From Ferrimonas balearica (GTDB lineage Bacteria > Pseudomonadota > Gammaproteobacteria > Enterobacterales > Shewanellaceae): a DNA stretch of 64,000 nucleotides. The notes beneath the pieces are model-generated. The model was given only the letters and a program-made list of their open reading frames with translations, did not search any database and was not told where the DNA came from. The DNA is taken from assembly GCF_019802055.1 (NCBI RefSeq), contig NZ_JAHVHW010000007.1, forward strand, positions 1,513,403 to 1,577,402, read 5' to 3'. The position numbers and the translations under genes are program-made. Of the stretch, positions 32,389 through 40,252 are shown piece by piece. The stretch's first letter is position 1; every line of letters begins with the position of its first letter.

Positions 32389-33078
32389 TTACCGACGAAG
32401 CACCGCGACCCATCGTCCCAGGTTTAACAAGCTGGTCAGCGAGGCAGCGACATAGGTCAGTGCCGCCGCCTTGAGAATTTTCTCCGCGTGCTTCAGATCA
32501 CCGTCGTGCAGGTACTCGCCTTTCTCCAGGAGCGGCAGCGCCTTGCCATAACTGGCATCGAACTCAACTGGAAGGGTAATCAGGTGTACCAAGGTGCTGA
32601 GTGCCATCGAAACAATGCCAATCACTATCGTTAATGCTCCCGCCTGCGGAAGGCGGGTTAGGAGTAGGATAAGCGGAGTCGCCATTAGCATAATGCCGGC
32701 AAGGCGCTCGCCGACCATTGCTGCCTTAACGAGTTTCTGCCGCGCCAGGAACAACGATTCGCCGCGTGAATCCTGAATGGCGTGCCCCACCTCATGGGCG
32801 GCAACCGTCACTGCCGTCAATGAGTATCCTGAGTAGTTTTTTGGCGTCAGACGCACAGCCTTAGCGGCCGGGTCATAATGATCACCGACAGAGGTCTCCT
32901 CTACCTGGACGTCGTCTAGGCCGTAACTGTCGAGCAGGTGGCGCGCGAGTTCGCCACCGCTTCCCTGCTTGCGGTAACGATCGGCCGGCTGACCGTACTT
33001 TTCCATCACGTGTTTGACCCACATCCCCGGCAAGAAAACACATAACGTGATGATGAGTAAGATGATTATCCAGAACAT
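32389..33078 (-). CDS. YugP-type membrane zinc metallopeptidase
   Basis: A 229-residue inner membrane protein: an N-terminal helix (about residues 2-20), the zinc motif AAHEVGHAIQ (about residues 93-102), and three further hydrophobic helices. The spacing GGELARHLLDSYGLDDVQVE and DHYDPAAKAVRLTPKNYSGYSL before the HExGH motif is the family signature, and LPVEFDASYGKALPLL with a late acidic ligand follows. Members are called neutral zinc metallopeptidase; their substrates are not established. It stands alone, flanked by long intergenic DNA. Confidence 0.92.
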   Translation of the reverse strand: MFWIIILLIITLCVFLPGMWVKHVMEKYGQPADRYRKQGSGGELARHLLDSYGLDDVQVEETSVGDHYDPAAKAVRLTPKNYSGYSLTAVTVAAHEVGHAIQDSRGESLFLARQKLVKAAMVGERLAGIMLMATPLILLLTRLPQAGALTIVIGIVSMALSTLVHLITLPVEFDASYGKALPLLEKGEYLHDGDLKHAEKILKAAALTYVAASLTSLLNLGRWVAVLRR

Positions 33079-33567
33079 TTAAATCGCTGTGTAATGAGCA
33101 TTTGTGCGGCTACCGACTATTGTACGCAGAAAAATGAGCAACAGATGCTTGCCTACGATTACCCGCTTCAGAATCTAGCGCAAATAGGAAACGACTTGGG
33201 CCGATGAGCTATGCGACAAGCCCGTGCTACTCTAAACACCTGAAAGTGACTGCTGCCGCAACACCGCACCTTCCGACGTAGGCTGGCACTCTACACGGGC
33301 AAAAACAGTCGTTCACCTAAGTCACGAAGCGCCCCATACCGGAGGTTTGGGTTTTCAATCTACTCGGACCCCTTCGGTGCCTGCCTTTGACGACGATTTG
33401 GGCTGAGAGGATTGGTCTTGAGCCTTTGCCCTGCCCTGTTAATCCACACTCTCACCCCGGTGACGGCGTGAGGGGTCTATCGGCTGCGGTCACTCAACCT
33501 GAGGCGGAAATCACAGTGATTAAGGCTGGGTTAAAGGCAATCTGCCACGGATTCGTTATATTAAACA
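33079..33567. other. 489-bp intergenic stretch
   Basis: I see no gene, no strong repeat and no clear terminator here. It separates divergent genes and presumably holds both promoters. Confidence 0.5.
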
Positions 33568-34041
33568 ATGACTAATCAACCAAGAAACGAGGATCCGACT
33601 ATCAAACAGCATCACACTGACACAACTGCGCGCCGTGGCCTTTGGATAAAGCTGGGCGTTCTAGCCACGCTGGTGCTGGCAGTTGTCATGATATTTAACG
33701 TGATTCCTAAAGGGTTTAAGACAACGCATGAAGAGATCGGGACAGGAAAACCGGCCGTGGTGTTTGTCTACGATCCCAACTTCACCTCGAGCAACAGCCA
33801 GACAGAACAGATGAATGAGGCCCGACGTCAGGTTGGCGATACGGCGTTCTTTTTGATCGCTCGGGTAGGCTCACCGACGGGTGAGGAGTTCCGCGCGAAA
33901 TATCGGGCCAACTCCTCTGAAATTCTGCTGTTCTCTCCTTCCGGGCAGTTGATCGAGAGAGACCGCGCGGTCAAGAGTGCGGGCAATATCATCCAATGGG
34001 TGAAATCAGCCAGTGCCACCACAGGTGGCGACGCCAGGTAG
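33568..34041 (+). CDS. Membrane-anchored protein with a thioredoxin-like domain lacking CXXC
   Basis: A 157-residue protein with a charged N-terminus (His/Thr-rich), one membrane helix (about residues 26-46, LGVLATLVLAVVMIFNVIP) and a periplasmic domain. KPAVVFVYDPNFTSSNSQTEQMNEAR followed by DTAFFLIARVGSPTGEEFRAKYRANSSEILLFSPSGQLIERD suggests an alpha/beta thioredoxin-like fold, but there is no CXXC redox motif. I do not recognise a named family. The ribosome binding site before ATG 33568 is weak. A terminator follows in the duplicated 187-bp segment. Confidence 0.7.
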   Translation: MTNQPRNEDPTIKQHHTDTTARRGLWIKLGVLATLVLAVVMIFNVIPKGFKTTHEEIGTGKPAVVFVYDPNFTSSNSQTEQMNEARRQVGDTAFFLIARVGSPTGEEFRAKYRANSSEILLFSPSGQLIERDRAVKSAGNIIQWVKSASATTGGDAR

Positions 34042-34070
34042 GCGGGTCAGCTCAAGACGGCCTGTCGACA

Positions 34071-34257
34071 CTCGCCTGATCGGCTTTGGAACCCCCTGAG
34101 GGCCTGTTGTTAGGGGTACCGTTGCCCAAGATTTGAGTTTGCTGTGGCGAGATAAAAACAGCCCGAAGGAGAGACCCTTCGGGCTTTTTAGTGGGGTATC
34201 TGGATCCAGTACGCGGGCCAACACGACCTGGGTTCTAAAAGTGGGTGTCCAGTTAAG
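34071..34257 (+). repeat. 187-bp direct repeat, copy 1
   Basis: It matches 35919-36105 with only two differences seen by eye. It starts just after the preceding gene and ends in AAAAGTGGGTGTCCAGTTAAG. The unit includes an intrinsic terminator. This copy is probably the original because it directly follows the gene at 33568. Confidence 0.85.
34160..34189 (+). terminator. Terminator inside 187-bp repeat copy 1
   Basis: AGCCCGAAGG (34160-34169) and CCTTCGGGCT (34176-34185) with an AGAGAC loop and TTTTT. Confidence 0.85.
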
Positions 34258-34259
34258 CC

Positions 34260-34600
34260 CTTCATTGCTGTTTGCTTCCTTGTTCAATCGTTATCGTTAT
34301 GGGTCCGGACCGCGTCAAGAGACGCGCTGACCGAAGCTGCACAGGGTGTCGCACTATGGCTGTATGCGGCGTTGTTTCACCGTTCGGTGCAAAGCAGCAT
34401 CAACCGCCAAGCTCGGCTCCAGCCACCAATAGTCAACTCGGGTAGAGAGGCCCCCAATGGAGCCTGCCCCCCCTTTGCACAGCCGCTCCGGGTTGACAGT
34501 GCCATGTCGTTTTGCGCCGCTATCCGGCGAGTGTAAAACCTACCACCCAAAATGCCAACCAGACCACAACAGTTTGTAACACAAGGTTTTTAGCCAACTC
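34260..34600. pseudogene. Remnant of a pepO-paralogue upstream region
   Basis: CTTCATTGCTGTTTGCTTCC at 34260 equals the sequence at 31613 that contains the complement of the pepO start codon and ribosome binding site. Similarity continues in patches (for example TCGTTATCGTTATG, CACCCAAAATGCCAACC, TTTGTAACACAA) to about 34600. The coding part is missing: homology stops in codon 2, where a GTGGGTGTCCAGTTAAG element abuts. So a second M13 gene once stood here or the leader was copied. Confidence 0.6.
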
Positions 34601-34702
34601 ATTTTACAGGGTGCCGGGCATAAGCAAGCCGATGGGTTTGATACCGGGTAGCATCGACAGTGCATCATCATTCGTGGCCGGTTGAATAAAGGGGGTAAAG
34701 GC

Positions 34703-34715
34703 GGGTGTCCAGTTA
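34703..34715 (+). repeat. GGGTGTCCAGTTA, left flank of the AT-rich gene
   Basis: Perfect 13-bp inverted partner of TAACTGGACACCC at 35616-35628; the two enclose the membrane protein gene at 34761. Confidence 0.7.
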
Positions 34716-34760
34716 TCCAGTTCGCATGTACTGCTCGTTACTGATTGGACTTGCTTTGAC

Positions 34761-35555
34761 TCACTCAGACAAACCTTTAATACACTTACCAATAAAGCAG
34801 CTTTTCTCAGTATCACTAACAGATTCTCTTTGATTCCTTATTTTATAAATTTGCTCACAAAACTCAGATTTATTCAACAAATGTTGTCCAAAACCAAAAT
34901 TGACTTTCGAATTTATTGAGAGCGTCACAGTTAAAACTATCAATGTCAAAACCCACGCCCCAAAACGACTGTAATATCTAGATAGGTAATTAGCTGTAGG
35001 TATTACAAGTAACCACCAAGCCAGCACTAACGCTGCAGTTCCTAAAATTCCACCAAACCACAACTCATTTTTGTTGATAGAAATACTTGCACTTCCTGTT
35101 ACCATGACTCTATTTAGTGCAAACCAAAATAGAATCAAAGAAATGAAGTTTAATAAAGCATAAGCCTGAATAACCTGATAAAAATATAGTTTATGAGCAC
35201 CAACCCTTCTGAAGCATGTTACGAAGGACGCTGAGGCCCAAAATATCAAGCCGAAGATCAAAGCCTGCACCAAAAGATTAATTGATAGTAGCACCGGGTT
35301 AATCACTGAAGGAAATTCTAGTATATCAAAACCTTTGAGAATCCAATCTAGCGTTATTAATACGCTTGTTACCAATAAAATTGAATTTACCAGGTTCTTA
35401 AAACTATACTTTAATGGCGTACTTTCCCATTCACCGTCTAAGATCTCTGGATTTTTTATAAAATAGTACATTTCTTTATAGAAAGCATAACCTGGAACTG
35501 ACTCAAGCATAATTTCTTGCTTACCATATTGTTTTGAGAGCTGGTTTAATAACAT
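34761..35555 (-). CDS. AT-rich orphan membrane protein with five or six helices
   Basis: A 264-residue polytopic protein; helices can be placed at about residues 52-72, 85-112, 125-147, 167-186 and 196-212, with a soluble N-terminus (ESVPGYAFYKEMYYFIKNPEILDGEWES) and a Cys-containing C-terminal tail. The N-terminal layout recalls Yip1-like proteins, but I cannot assign a family. Its base composition is much more AT-rich than the backbone, and it sits between perfect 13-bp inverted GGGTGTCCAGTTA elements, so it is probably imported cargo. The ribosome binding site is weak; ATG 35510 is an alternative start. Confidence 0.65.
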   Translation of the reverse strand: MLLNQLSKQYGKQEIMLESVPGYAFYKEMYYFIKNPEILDGEWESTPLKYSFKNLVNSILLVTSVLITLDWILKGFDILEFPSVINPVLLSINLLVQALIFGLIFWASASFVTCFRRVGAHKLYFYQVIQAYALLNFISLILFWFALNRVMVTGSASISINKNELWFGGILGTAALVLAWWLLVIPTANYLSRYYSRFGAWVLTLIVLTVTLSINSKVNFGFGQHLLNKSEFCEQIYKIRNQRESVSDTEKSCFIGKCIKGLSE

Positions 35556-35615
35556 TCCAAATACAAAAAATTAGAGTTATTAAAGATGGTGTCCCGCGAA
35601 GATGCAGAAAGTGTC

Positions 35616-35634
35616 TAACTGGACACCCAGCTTT
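35616..35634 (-). repeat. GGGTGTCC element, right flank of the AT-rich gene
   Basis: TAACTGGACACCCAGCTTT on the plus strand; its first 13 bases are the exact inverse of 34703-34715. Confidence 0.7.
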
Positions 35635-35751
35635 GCACTTCTCGGGAAGCCTCATTACTGCCCAGTTGCTGGCAATCCGCCTTAGCTTTGCTGAACTACC
35701 AATACCACGGCAGGGGCATGACAAACAACGGGGAACCTAAGCTCTTAAAGC

Positions 35752-35771
35752 CTAGCTGGACACCCATCTTT
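35752..35771 (-). repeat. GGGTGTCC element
   Basis: CTAGCTGGACACCCATCTTT, preceded by CAACGGGGAACCTAAGCTCTTAAAG, which is similar to the flank of the copy at 35898. Confidence 0.55.
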
Positions 35772-35897
35772 GCATCCACAAGAGAACTCTATTCGGAATG
35801 CCTCGGTTTCTGCCTGCACGTGGTCATCCAGCAACGTCTGCTGAACCGCCGTTGCAGCAATGGGGACACGCCACGCAACGGGGAACGAAACCTCTTA

Positions 35898-35916
35898 AAG
35901 TGGGTGTCCAGTTAAG
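35898..35916 (+). repeat. GGGTGTCC element at the junction with 187-bp repeat copy 2
   Basis: AAGTGGGTGTCCAGTTAAG ends two bases before copy 2 of the 187-bp repeat begins. Confidence 0.65.
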
Positions 35917-35918
35917 CC

Positions 35919-36105
35919 CTCGCCTGATCGGCTTTGGAATCCCCTGAGGGCCTGTTGTTAGGGGTACCGTTGCCCAAGATTTGAGTTTGCTGTGGCGAGA
36001 TAAAAACAGCCCGAAGGAGAGACCCTTCGGGCTTTTTAGTGGGGTATCTGGATCCAGTACGCGGGCCAACATGACCTGGGTTCTAAAAGTGGGTGTCCAG
36101 TTAAG
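35919..36105 (+). repeat. 187-bp direct repeat, copy 2
   Basis: Offset exactly 1848 bp from copy 1, with two mismatches. It carries a second copy of the terminator (36008-36037) and also ends in GTGGGTGTCCAGTTAAG. The near-identity means the duplication is recent. Confidence 0.85.
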
Positions 36106-36267
36106 TCTGTTCAGATCAACGACCAGTCAACCTGTCTGGTCCCGAGGACCTCCAATGACCGCTGCTGGCGCCGAACCGAGCGGTCGACGCAGACGCTGCC
36201 AGCGAGAGGCCTCTCCACCAGGTTGACGGGCACCAGACGCCCCATTGCAGCCTTTTAGAAGGCACTA

Positions 36268-36322
36268 ATGTAATGCCTCACTCAGCCGTAGCTTTAATTC
36301 GCTCTTAAATGCTTGATTACAT
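36268..36322 (-). other. attC-like site after the deaminase cassette
   Basis: ATGTAAT (36268-36274) and ATTACAT (36316-36322) are perfect 7-bp inverted ends. On the minus strand, CAAGCATTTAAGAG after the first core parallels AACAAGGCGCTCAAG of the better site at 36756-36816. The deaminase stop codon TAA lies inside the core, the same geometry as the other cassette. The site is divergent, so the call is tentative. Confidence 0.45.
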
Positions 36323-36727
36323 CACATTTCCATTTACTAATGACCAATGGTGAGGCATTAGTTCGCGGATGGTTTTGAATACAAGCTCATTGCTATTAGT
36401 AGAAATTGCAGCTTTGACATCCCCCCCCCAGTGAACCAAGCGCTCTTGGCATATTCCGCAAGGGGACAAAACCAAAAACTCACTGTTTTCGTCTGCACGA
36501 TAGATGCACAATGAGTGTGTTACCTTCTCATTCAGCTTGTGCGCTTCAAGATAGGCTCCGACTTCCATACAAAGTGATAGAGCATCATTCATTGTATCCG
36601 GTGCAATGCTCGTCAGTACTTTTCCAGTTTCAGTTCTCACTGCTGCGGCACCGCCCCATCCTGATGGATAGCGTGTATTTATCAAATCAACCGCCGCTTG
36701 GTACAGCTCTATTTCTTCACTGTTCAT
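36317..36727 (-). CDS. Cytidine/blasticidin-S deaminase-like protein (integron cassette gene)
   Basis: A 136-residue protein of the cytidine deaminase superfamily. The zinc and proton-shuttle residues fall in two motifs: DALSLCMEVGAYLEAHKL, where Cys and Glu replace the usual His/Cys-Ala-Glu, and VLSPCGICQERLVHWG, a normal PCGxCxQ/E zinc pair. Blasticidin-S-deaminase-like genes are common integron cassettes. The gene is AT-rich, begins 28 bp after one attC-like site and ends inside another, which is cassette geometry. The real substrate is unknown. Confidence 0.8.
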   Translation of the reverse strand: MNSEEIELYQAAVDLINTRYPSGWGGAAAVRTETGKVLTSIAPDTMNDALSLCMEVGAYLEAHKLNEKVTHSLCIYRADENSEFLVLSPCGICQERLVHWGGDVKAAISTNSNELVFKTIRELMPHHWSLVNGNVM

Positions 36728-36755
36728 GGTGCTCCTTAATCCATGTTCTCCCAGC

Positions 36756-36816
36756 GCTATAACGCCAAACTAAGCGGTACAGCTTTGCTGCATCCTCGCT
36801 TGAGCGCCTTGTTAGC
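36756..36816 (-). other. Integron attC recombination site
   Basis: Read on the minus strand it begins GCTAACAAGGCGCTCAAG and ends TTTGGCGTTATAGC. These are the two complementary core halves of attC sites (AACAAGGCGCTCAAG and TTGGCGTTA), with an imperfect hairpin (CAGCAAAGCTG) between. The terminal heptamers deviate from RYYYAAC and GTTRRRY, so activity may be reduced. No intI or attI is in the window. Confidence 0.75.
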
Positions 36817-37110
36817 AGAGCCCAGTAAAATTTTTAATGAGATCCGGCAATACTGTTTGGTCTGTTTCAAAACCGAACTCGCACAATTGCGATAGCATGG
36901 AGTGCTCAATAAATTCTCCCGACACCACAACTTACCCATTTGATTGTACATAATGGTAATGACTTGGTCATCATATTCTGCCTTAAGCTCTGCAACACCA
37001 CAGGAATATGAGCTCATTGCACTTAGGCTTTGTAGAAAATCTTGAGCGCAATGCTTACCAAAGAAGAATTGTCGTTCACAGTGCAGCCAGCTATTACAAA
37101 GGCTAAACAT
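36812..37110 (-). pseudogene. Frameshifted cassette gene of unknown family
   Basis: An open frame from ATG 37110 (containing SYSCGVAELKAEYDDQVITIMYNQMG) would read on through the attC. One base shift near 36920 instead opens VVVSGEFIEHSMLSQLC and FGFETDQTVLPDLIKNFTGLC, ending at TAA 36814-36812 inside the attC core, as a cassette gene should. A further frame upstream (to about 37195; EYEKNDERKQLELRNIRDAG) also looks protein-like, so there may be two shifts. I infer a degraded or mis-sequenced cassette gene. I do not recognise the product. Confidence 0.5.
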
Positions 37111-37462
37111 TCGTATGTGTCCGTTCCTGCATCTCTGATATTTCGCAGCTCAAGCTGCTTACGTTCATCATTTTTTTCATACTCAGCTACAGCTAACAGT
37201 TAATTTGGTGGAATTTCCACTTTCACTCGCAGCTAGCTTAGACTGAATATGCACGGTGAAACCGCGCCAAAGCCATGAATGACTGGTTGTGGCAGCATTT
37301 CCGCCAGTCAACGTACGCGCCACAGCGGAATCACGGTGCCGTTTTCCCACTTCAGGTCCCGCCAGTCATCCCTCCCCTACCCCAACTTGACGCTTTAGTA
37401 ACCTCTGCCAACCTTACAAAGCACCGCTCTGCTGCGGTTCCTCTAGGTTGCTGGGAAGGGAA
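37111..37462. other. Gene-free stretch between the cassettes and the DUF3943 gene
   Basis: About 350 bp. The left 80 bp may belong to the decayed cassette gene. The rest, including the promoter of the DUF3943 gene, shows no supported feature. Confidence 0.4.
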
Positions 37463-38830
37463 ATGGGGCGACATTTATGGCTTAAGTTCGGGTTGCTCTC
37501 TTTGCTGATGGCCGCTTCCTGTTCGTGGGCTTCTGCCGACAATAAGCCGGAAACGGAGGCAATCGCTCGCCCCGGCATCACCAACAGCAGTTGGGAGGAG
37601 AAGGTCGTCTCCCCGGTGGTCTACCGAGATCCTTACGCCGTCGCCCTGTTTAATGCCCCCCATGGCGAGGATCGCGAACGGCTTAACTCGCAATCCCTGT
37701 TGGTTGGTGGCTTTATCGTGACCACCGCGGGTGTGCTTGCGCTGCTGCCCAGCGATTTTACCCAGTGGGAAGACTCTGAAGAGCCACTGCATAAACGCTG
37801 GTGGGATAACGTCAGAGCAGGGCCGACCTGGGACAGGGACGAGTGGTACCTCAACTGGCTTGGCCACCCCTATCTTGGCGGCATGTTCTATCAGGTGGCG
37901 CGTAAATCCGGTTACCGGCAGTGGGATGCCTTTATCTACAACACACTGATGTCCACCTTCGCCTGGGAGTACGGGGTGGAGGCCTTTGCGGAGGTGCCCT
38001 CCATTCAGGATCTGGTGATGACCCCTTTGCTTGGTTGGGTCTACGGCGAATGGGCGTTTCAGAAAGAGCGCGAAATCATTCAGCGCGGCCGTACCGTGTG
38101 GGGCTCACGCTTTCTTGGCAATACCGCCCTGCTGTTTCTGGATCCCATCGACGCGTTGGGGTGGCAGGTCAATAACCTGTTCGGCAGGAAGATCTTTATT
38201 GCTGGAACCGGTTACTGGGGCTACCAGGAAGCGCCGCTGGCGGATGGCCGTAGCGACGAGCAGGTTTATCTTCAACTTCACTACCGTCTGGGGTCGGGCA
38301 AGCCGCAAACCGGAGACCAATACCTCCCCTCCAGTGCCTATTCGACTCACAGTAAAGACCCGGTGGATTACAGCATCGTCAGCTTCTCACTGGGCAGCAG
38401 CTATCTGAATCTGGATGACCTCTGGCTGGCAAACAACGCGTGGGCCCCCACCTACACCTTCGGTATCCACTTCTACCCTTCCCTTTCCGCCCGGCTTAGC
38501 TATACCCGCACCAAACTGGATTCAAAGCGTGGCGGTGGCGAGTTTATCTATGAGAATTACAGTGCGGATCTGCAGTATTACTTCCTCTCTGAGCATCGCA
38601 TCCGTCCCTTTGTGACCGTTGGCTTTGGCGAAACCCTGCTTGAAGAGGATCTGGAGCAAAACACCTTCCAGTGGAATGGCGGCATCGGCCTTCATCTCAA
38701 ACTCAGTAACAAGTGGGCGTTTCAGTTTGACTGGCGCTCTTTCTACGGTAAACAGAACAGCAGCCACGATGCCCTCTTTACCGGACAGCTGATCTATCGT
38801 TTTGGCCGAGGAGAATACGGAGCGCTGTAA
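37463..38830 (+). CDS. DUF3943 outer membrane protein
   Basis: A 455-residue exported protein: signal peptide (about residues 1-25, ending SCSWASAD), a DUF3943 region with KRWWDNVRAGPTWDRDEWYL and NWLGHPYLGGMFYQVARKSGY, then a C-terminal half of alternating strands (YSIVSFSLGSSYLNLDDLW, ARLSYTRTKLDSKRGGGEFIYENYSADLQYYF) typical of an outer membrane beta-barrel. Family function is unknown. I chose ATG 37463 (after GGAAGGGA) over a TTG 15 bp upstream. It is the first backbone gene after the repeat-rich island and is monocistronic. Confidence 0.85.
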   Translation: MGRHLWLKFGLLSLLMAASCSWASADNKPETEAIARPGITNSSWEEKVVSPVVYRDPYAVALFNAPHGEDRERLNSQSLLVGGFIVTTAGVLALLPSDFTQWEDSEEPLHKRWWDNVRAGPTWDRDEWYLNWLGHPYLGGMFYQVARKSGYRQWDAFIYNTLMSTFAWEYGVEAFAEVPSIQDLVMTPLLGWVYGEWAFQKEREIIQRGRTVWGSRFLGNTALLFLDPIDALGWQVNNLFGRKIFIAGTGYWGYQEAPLADGRSDEQVYLQLHYRLGSGKPQTGDQYLPSSAYSTHSKDPVDYSIVSFSLGSSYLNLDDLWLANNAWAPTYTFGIHFYPSLSARLSYTRTKLDSKRGGGEFIYENYSADLQYYFLSEHRIRPFVTVGFGETLLEEDLEQNTFQWNGGIGLHLKLSNKWAFQFDWRSFYGKQNSSHDALFTGQLIYRFGRGEYGAL

Positions 38831-38882
38831 ACCACCCACTTCTGCTATTAGTAGTCCGATTTTCTTACCGGATTTCAGACAA

Positions 38883-38903
38883 TGATCACTTTCCTCGTGA
38901 TCA
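38883..38903. promoter_or_regulatory. Inverted repeat upstream of codBA
   Basis: TGATCAC (38883-38889) and GTGATCA (38897-38903) with a 7-bp spacer. It directly abuts the predicted PurR operator; it may be another protein-binding site. Confidence 0.35.
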
Positions 38904-38918
38904 ACCACACGGTTTCCT
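38903..38918. promoter_or_regulatory. Predicted PurR operator of codBA
   Basis: AACCACACGGTTTCCT agrees with the PurR consensus ANGCAAACGNTTNCNT at 11 of 13 defined positions. codBA is a known PurR target in E. coli. The site is 78-93 bp before the codB start. Confidence 0.5.
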
Positions 38919-38995
38919 CAACGTCGCTTGAACTTTCCGTTCGCGCCCCTAAACTCCCGCGCAATTTGTCTGGAGCTTAACGACGGGAGAGAAAG

Positions 38996-40246
38996 ATGTC
39001 GGCAGATACTGAGTACGGATTGGAACCGGTACCGCAACACGCACGTAAGGGATTTGTGCCAATGACCCTGGTGATGCTGGGACTAACCTTCTTCTCCGCC
39101 AGTATGTGGACCGGGGGAACATTAGGAACCGGGCTCTCGTTTGATGATTTCTTCCTCGCCGTGCTTATCGGCAACCTCCTCCTCGGTATCTACACTGCAT
39201 TTCTTGGTTACATCGGCGCCTCTACCGGCCTCTCCACTCACCTTCTCGCTCGTTACTCTTTCGGTACCAAAGGCTCCTGGCTTCCCTCCGCTCTGCTTGG
39301 CGGCACGCAGGTAGGCTGGTTTGGCGTCGGCGTTGCCATGTTCGCCCTGCCGGTTGAGAAGTTCACCGGCATCGACGCGCAAATCCTGATTCTGATTGCC
39401 GGTGTCGCCATGACCATCACCGTGTTCTTCGGCATCTCCGCTCTGATGGTGCTCTCCACCGTCGCCGTACCCGCCATCGCCCTGCTGGGCGGTTATTCGG
39501 TCTTCCTGGCGACTGAGTCTGTGGGCGGCATTGAGGCTCTGGCACAGCTGACTCCGGCGGAGCCCCTCTCCTTCAACCTGGCCCTGGCGATGGTGGTCGG
39601 CAGCTTTATCAGCGCCGGTACCCTGACCGCGGATTTTGTCCGCTTCGGTAAGAGCCCGAAAACCGCCGTGGCGGTCACGCTGATCGCCTTCTTTATCGGC
39701 AACTCGCTGATGTTTATCTTCGGTGCAGCGGGCGCGGCGGTGACCGGCCAGTCCGACATCTCCGAAGTGATGGTGTTGCAGGGTCTGCTGGTGCCCGCCA
39801 TCATCGTGCTGGGCCTCAATATCTGGACCACCAACGACAACGCGCTGTACGCCTCCGGCCTCGGCTTTGCCAACATTACCGGCGGCAACGCCAAGATCCT
39901 CTCCATCATCAACGGTCTGGTGGGCACCCTGTTCGCCATGTGGCTCTACAACAATTTCGTGGGCTGGCTGACTTTCCTGTCCGCCGCCATTCCACCGGTG
40001 GGTGGCGTGCTGATTGCGGATTACCTGCTGAACCGCAAGCGCTATCATCGCTTTGATGAATCCCAATTCCAGACCGTGCGTTGGAGCGCCCTGAGCGCCG
40101 TCGCACTGGGCGTAGCGGCAGGCCACTTCCTGCCCGGCGTGGTGCCGGTCAATGCCGTACTCGGCGCTGCCCTCTCCTACGTGGTACTTAACCGGCTGGA
40201 GTCCCGTATGACTGCAGCCAGCGTGACGCAATCTGAAGGAGCTTAA
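38996..40246 (+). CDS. codB: Cytosine permease CodB
   Basis: A 416-residue inner membrane transporter of the NCS1 family with about twelve hydrophobic helices. It carries cytosine into the cell by cation symport. Diagnostic segments: GLTFFSASMWTGGTLGTGLSF in the first helix, GASTGLSTHLLARYSFGTKGSWLPS, QVGWFGVGVAMFALP and SGLGFANITGG. ATG 38996 follows GGGAGAG. It is the first gene of a codBA operon; codA starts 6 bp after its stop. Regulation by PurR is predicted from the upstream site. Confidence 0.95.
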   Translation: MSADTEYGLEPVPQHARKGFVPMTLVMLGLTFFSASMWTGGTLGTGLSFDDFFLAVLIGNLLLGIYTAFLGYIGASTGLSTHLLARYSFGTKGSWLPSALLGGTQVGWFGVGVAMFALPVEKFTGIDAQILILIAGVAMTITVFFGISALMVLSTVAVPAIALLGGYSVFLATESVGGIEALAQLTPAEPLSFNLALAMVVGSFISAGTLTADFVRFGKSPKTAVAVTLIAFFIGNSLMFIFGAAGAAVTGQSDISEVMVLQGLLVPAIIVLGLNIWTTNDNALYASGLGFANITGGNAKILSIINGLVGTLFAMWLYNNFVGWLTFLSAAIPPVGGVLIADYLLNRKRYHRFDESQFQTVRWSALSAVALGVAAGHFLPGVVPVNAVLGAALSYVVLNRLESRMTAASVTQSEGA

Positions 40247-40252
40247 TCCCCG

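Larger units (their letters stand above)
34042..34760. other. Rearranged intergenic region with repeats and a pepO-upstream remnant
   Basis: It contains the first 187-bp repeat (34071-34257), then a diverged copy of the pepO upstream region (34260-34600) and the GGGTGTCC element at 34703-34715. No gene is supported. Confidence 0.65.
35556..36267. other. Repeat-rich gene-free stretch
   Basis: It holds GGGTGTCC elements at 35616-35634, 35752-35771 and 35898-35916, the second 187-bp repeat and about 160 bp of unassigned GC-rich DNA (36106-36267). No open frame here has convincing signals. Confidence 0.6.

Noticed and set aside
36757-37110. 117-codon frame read through the attC site
   Set aside because: Its end is the recombination site itself; the protein-like ending is in another frame that stops at the attC core.
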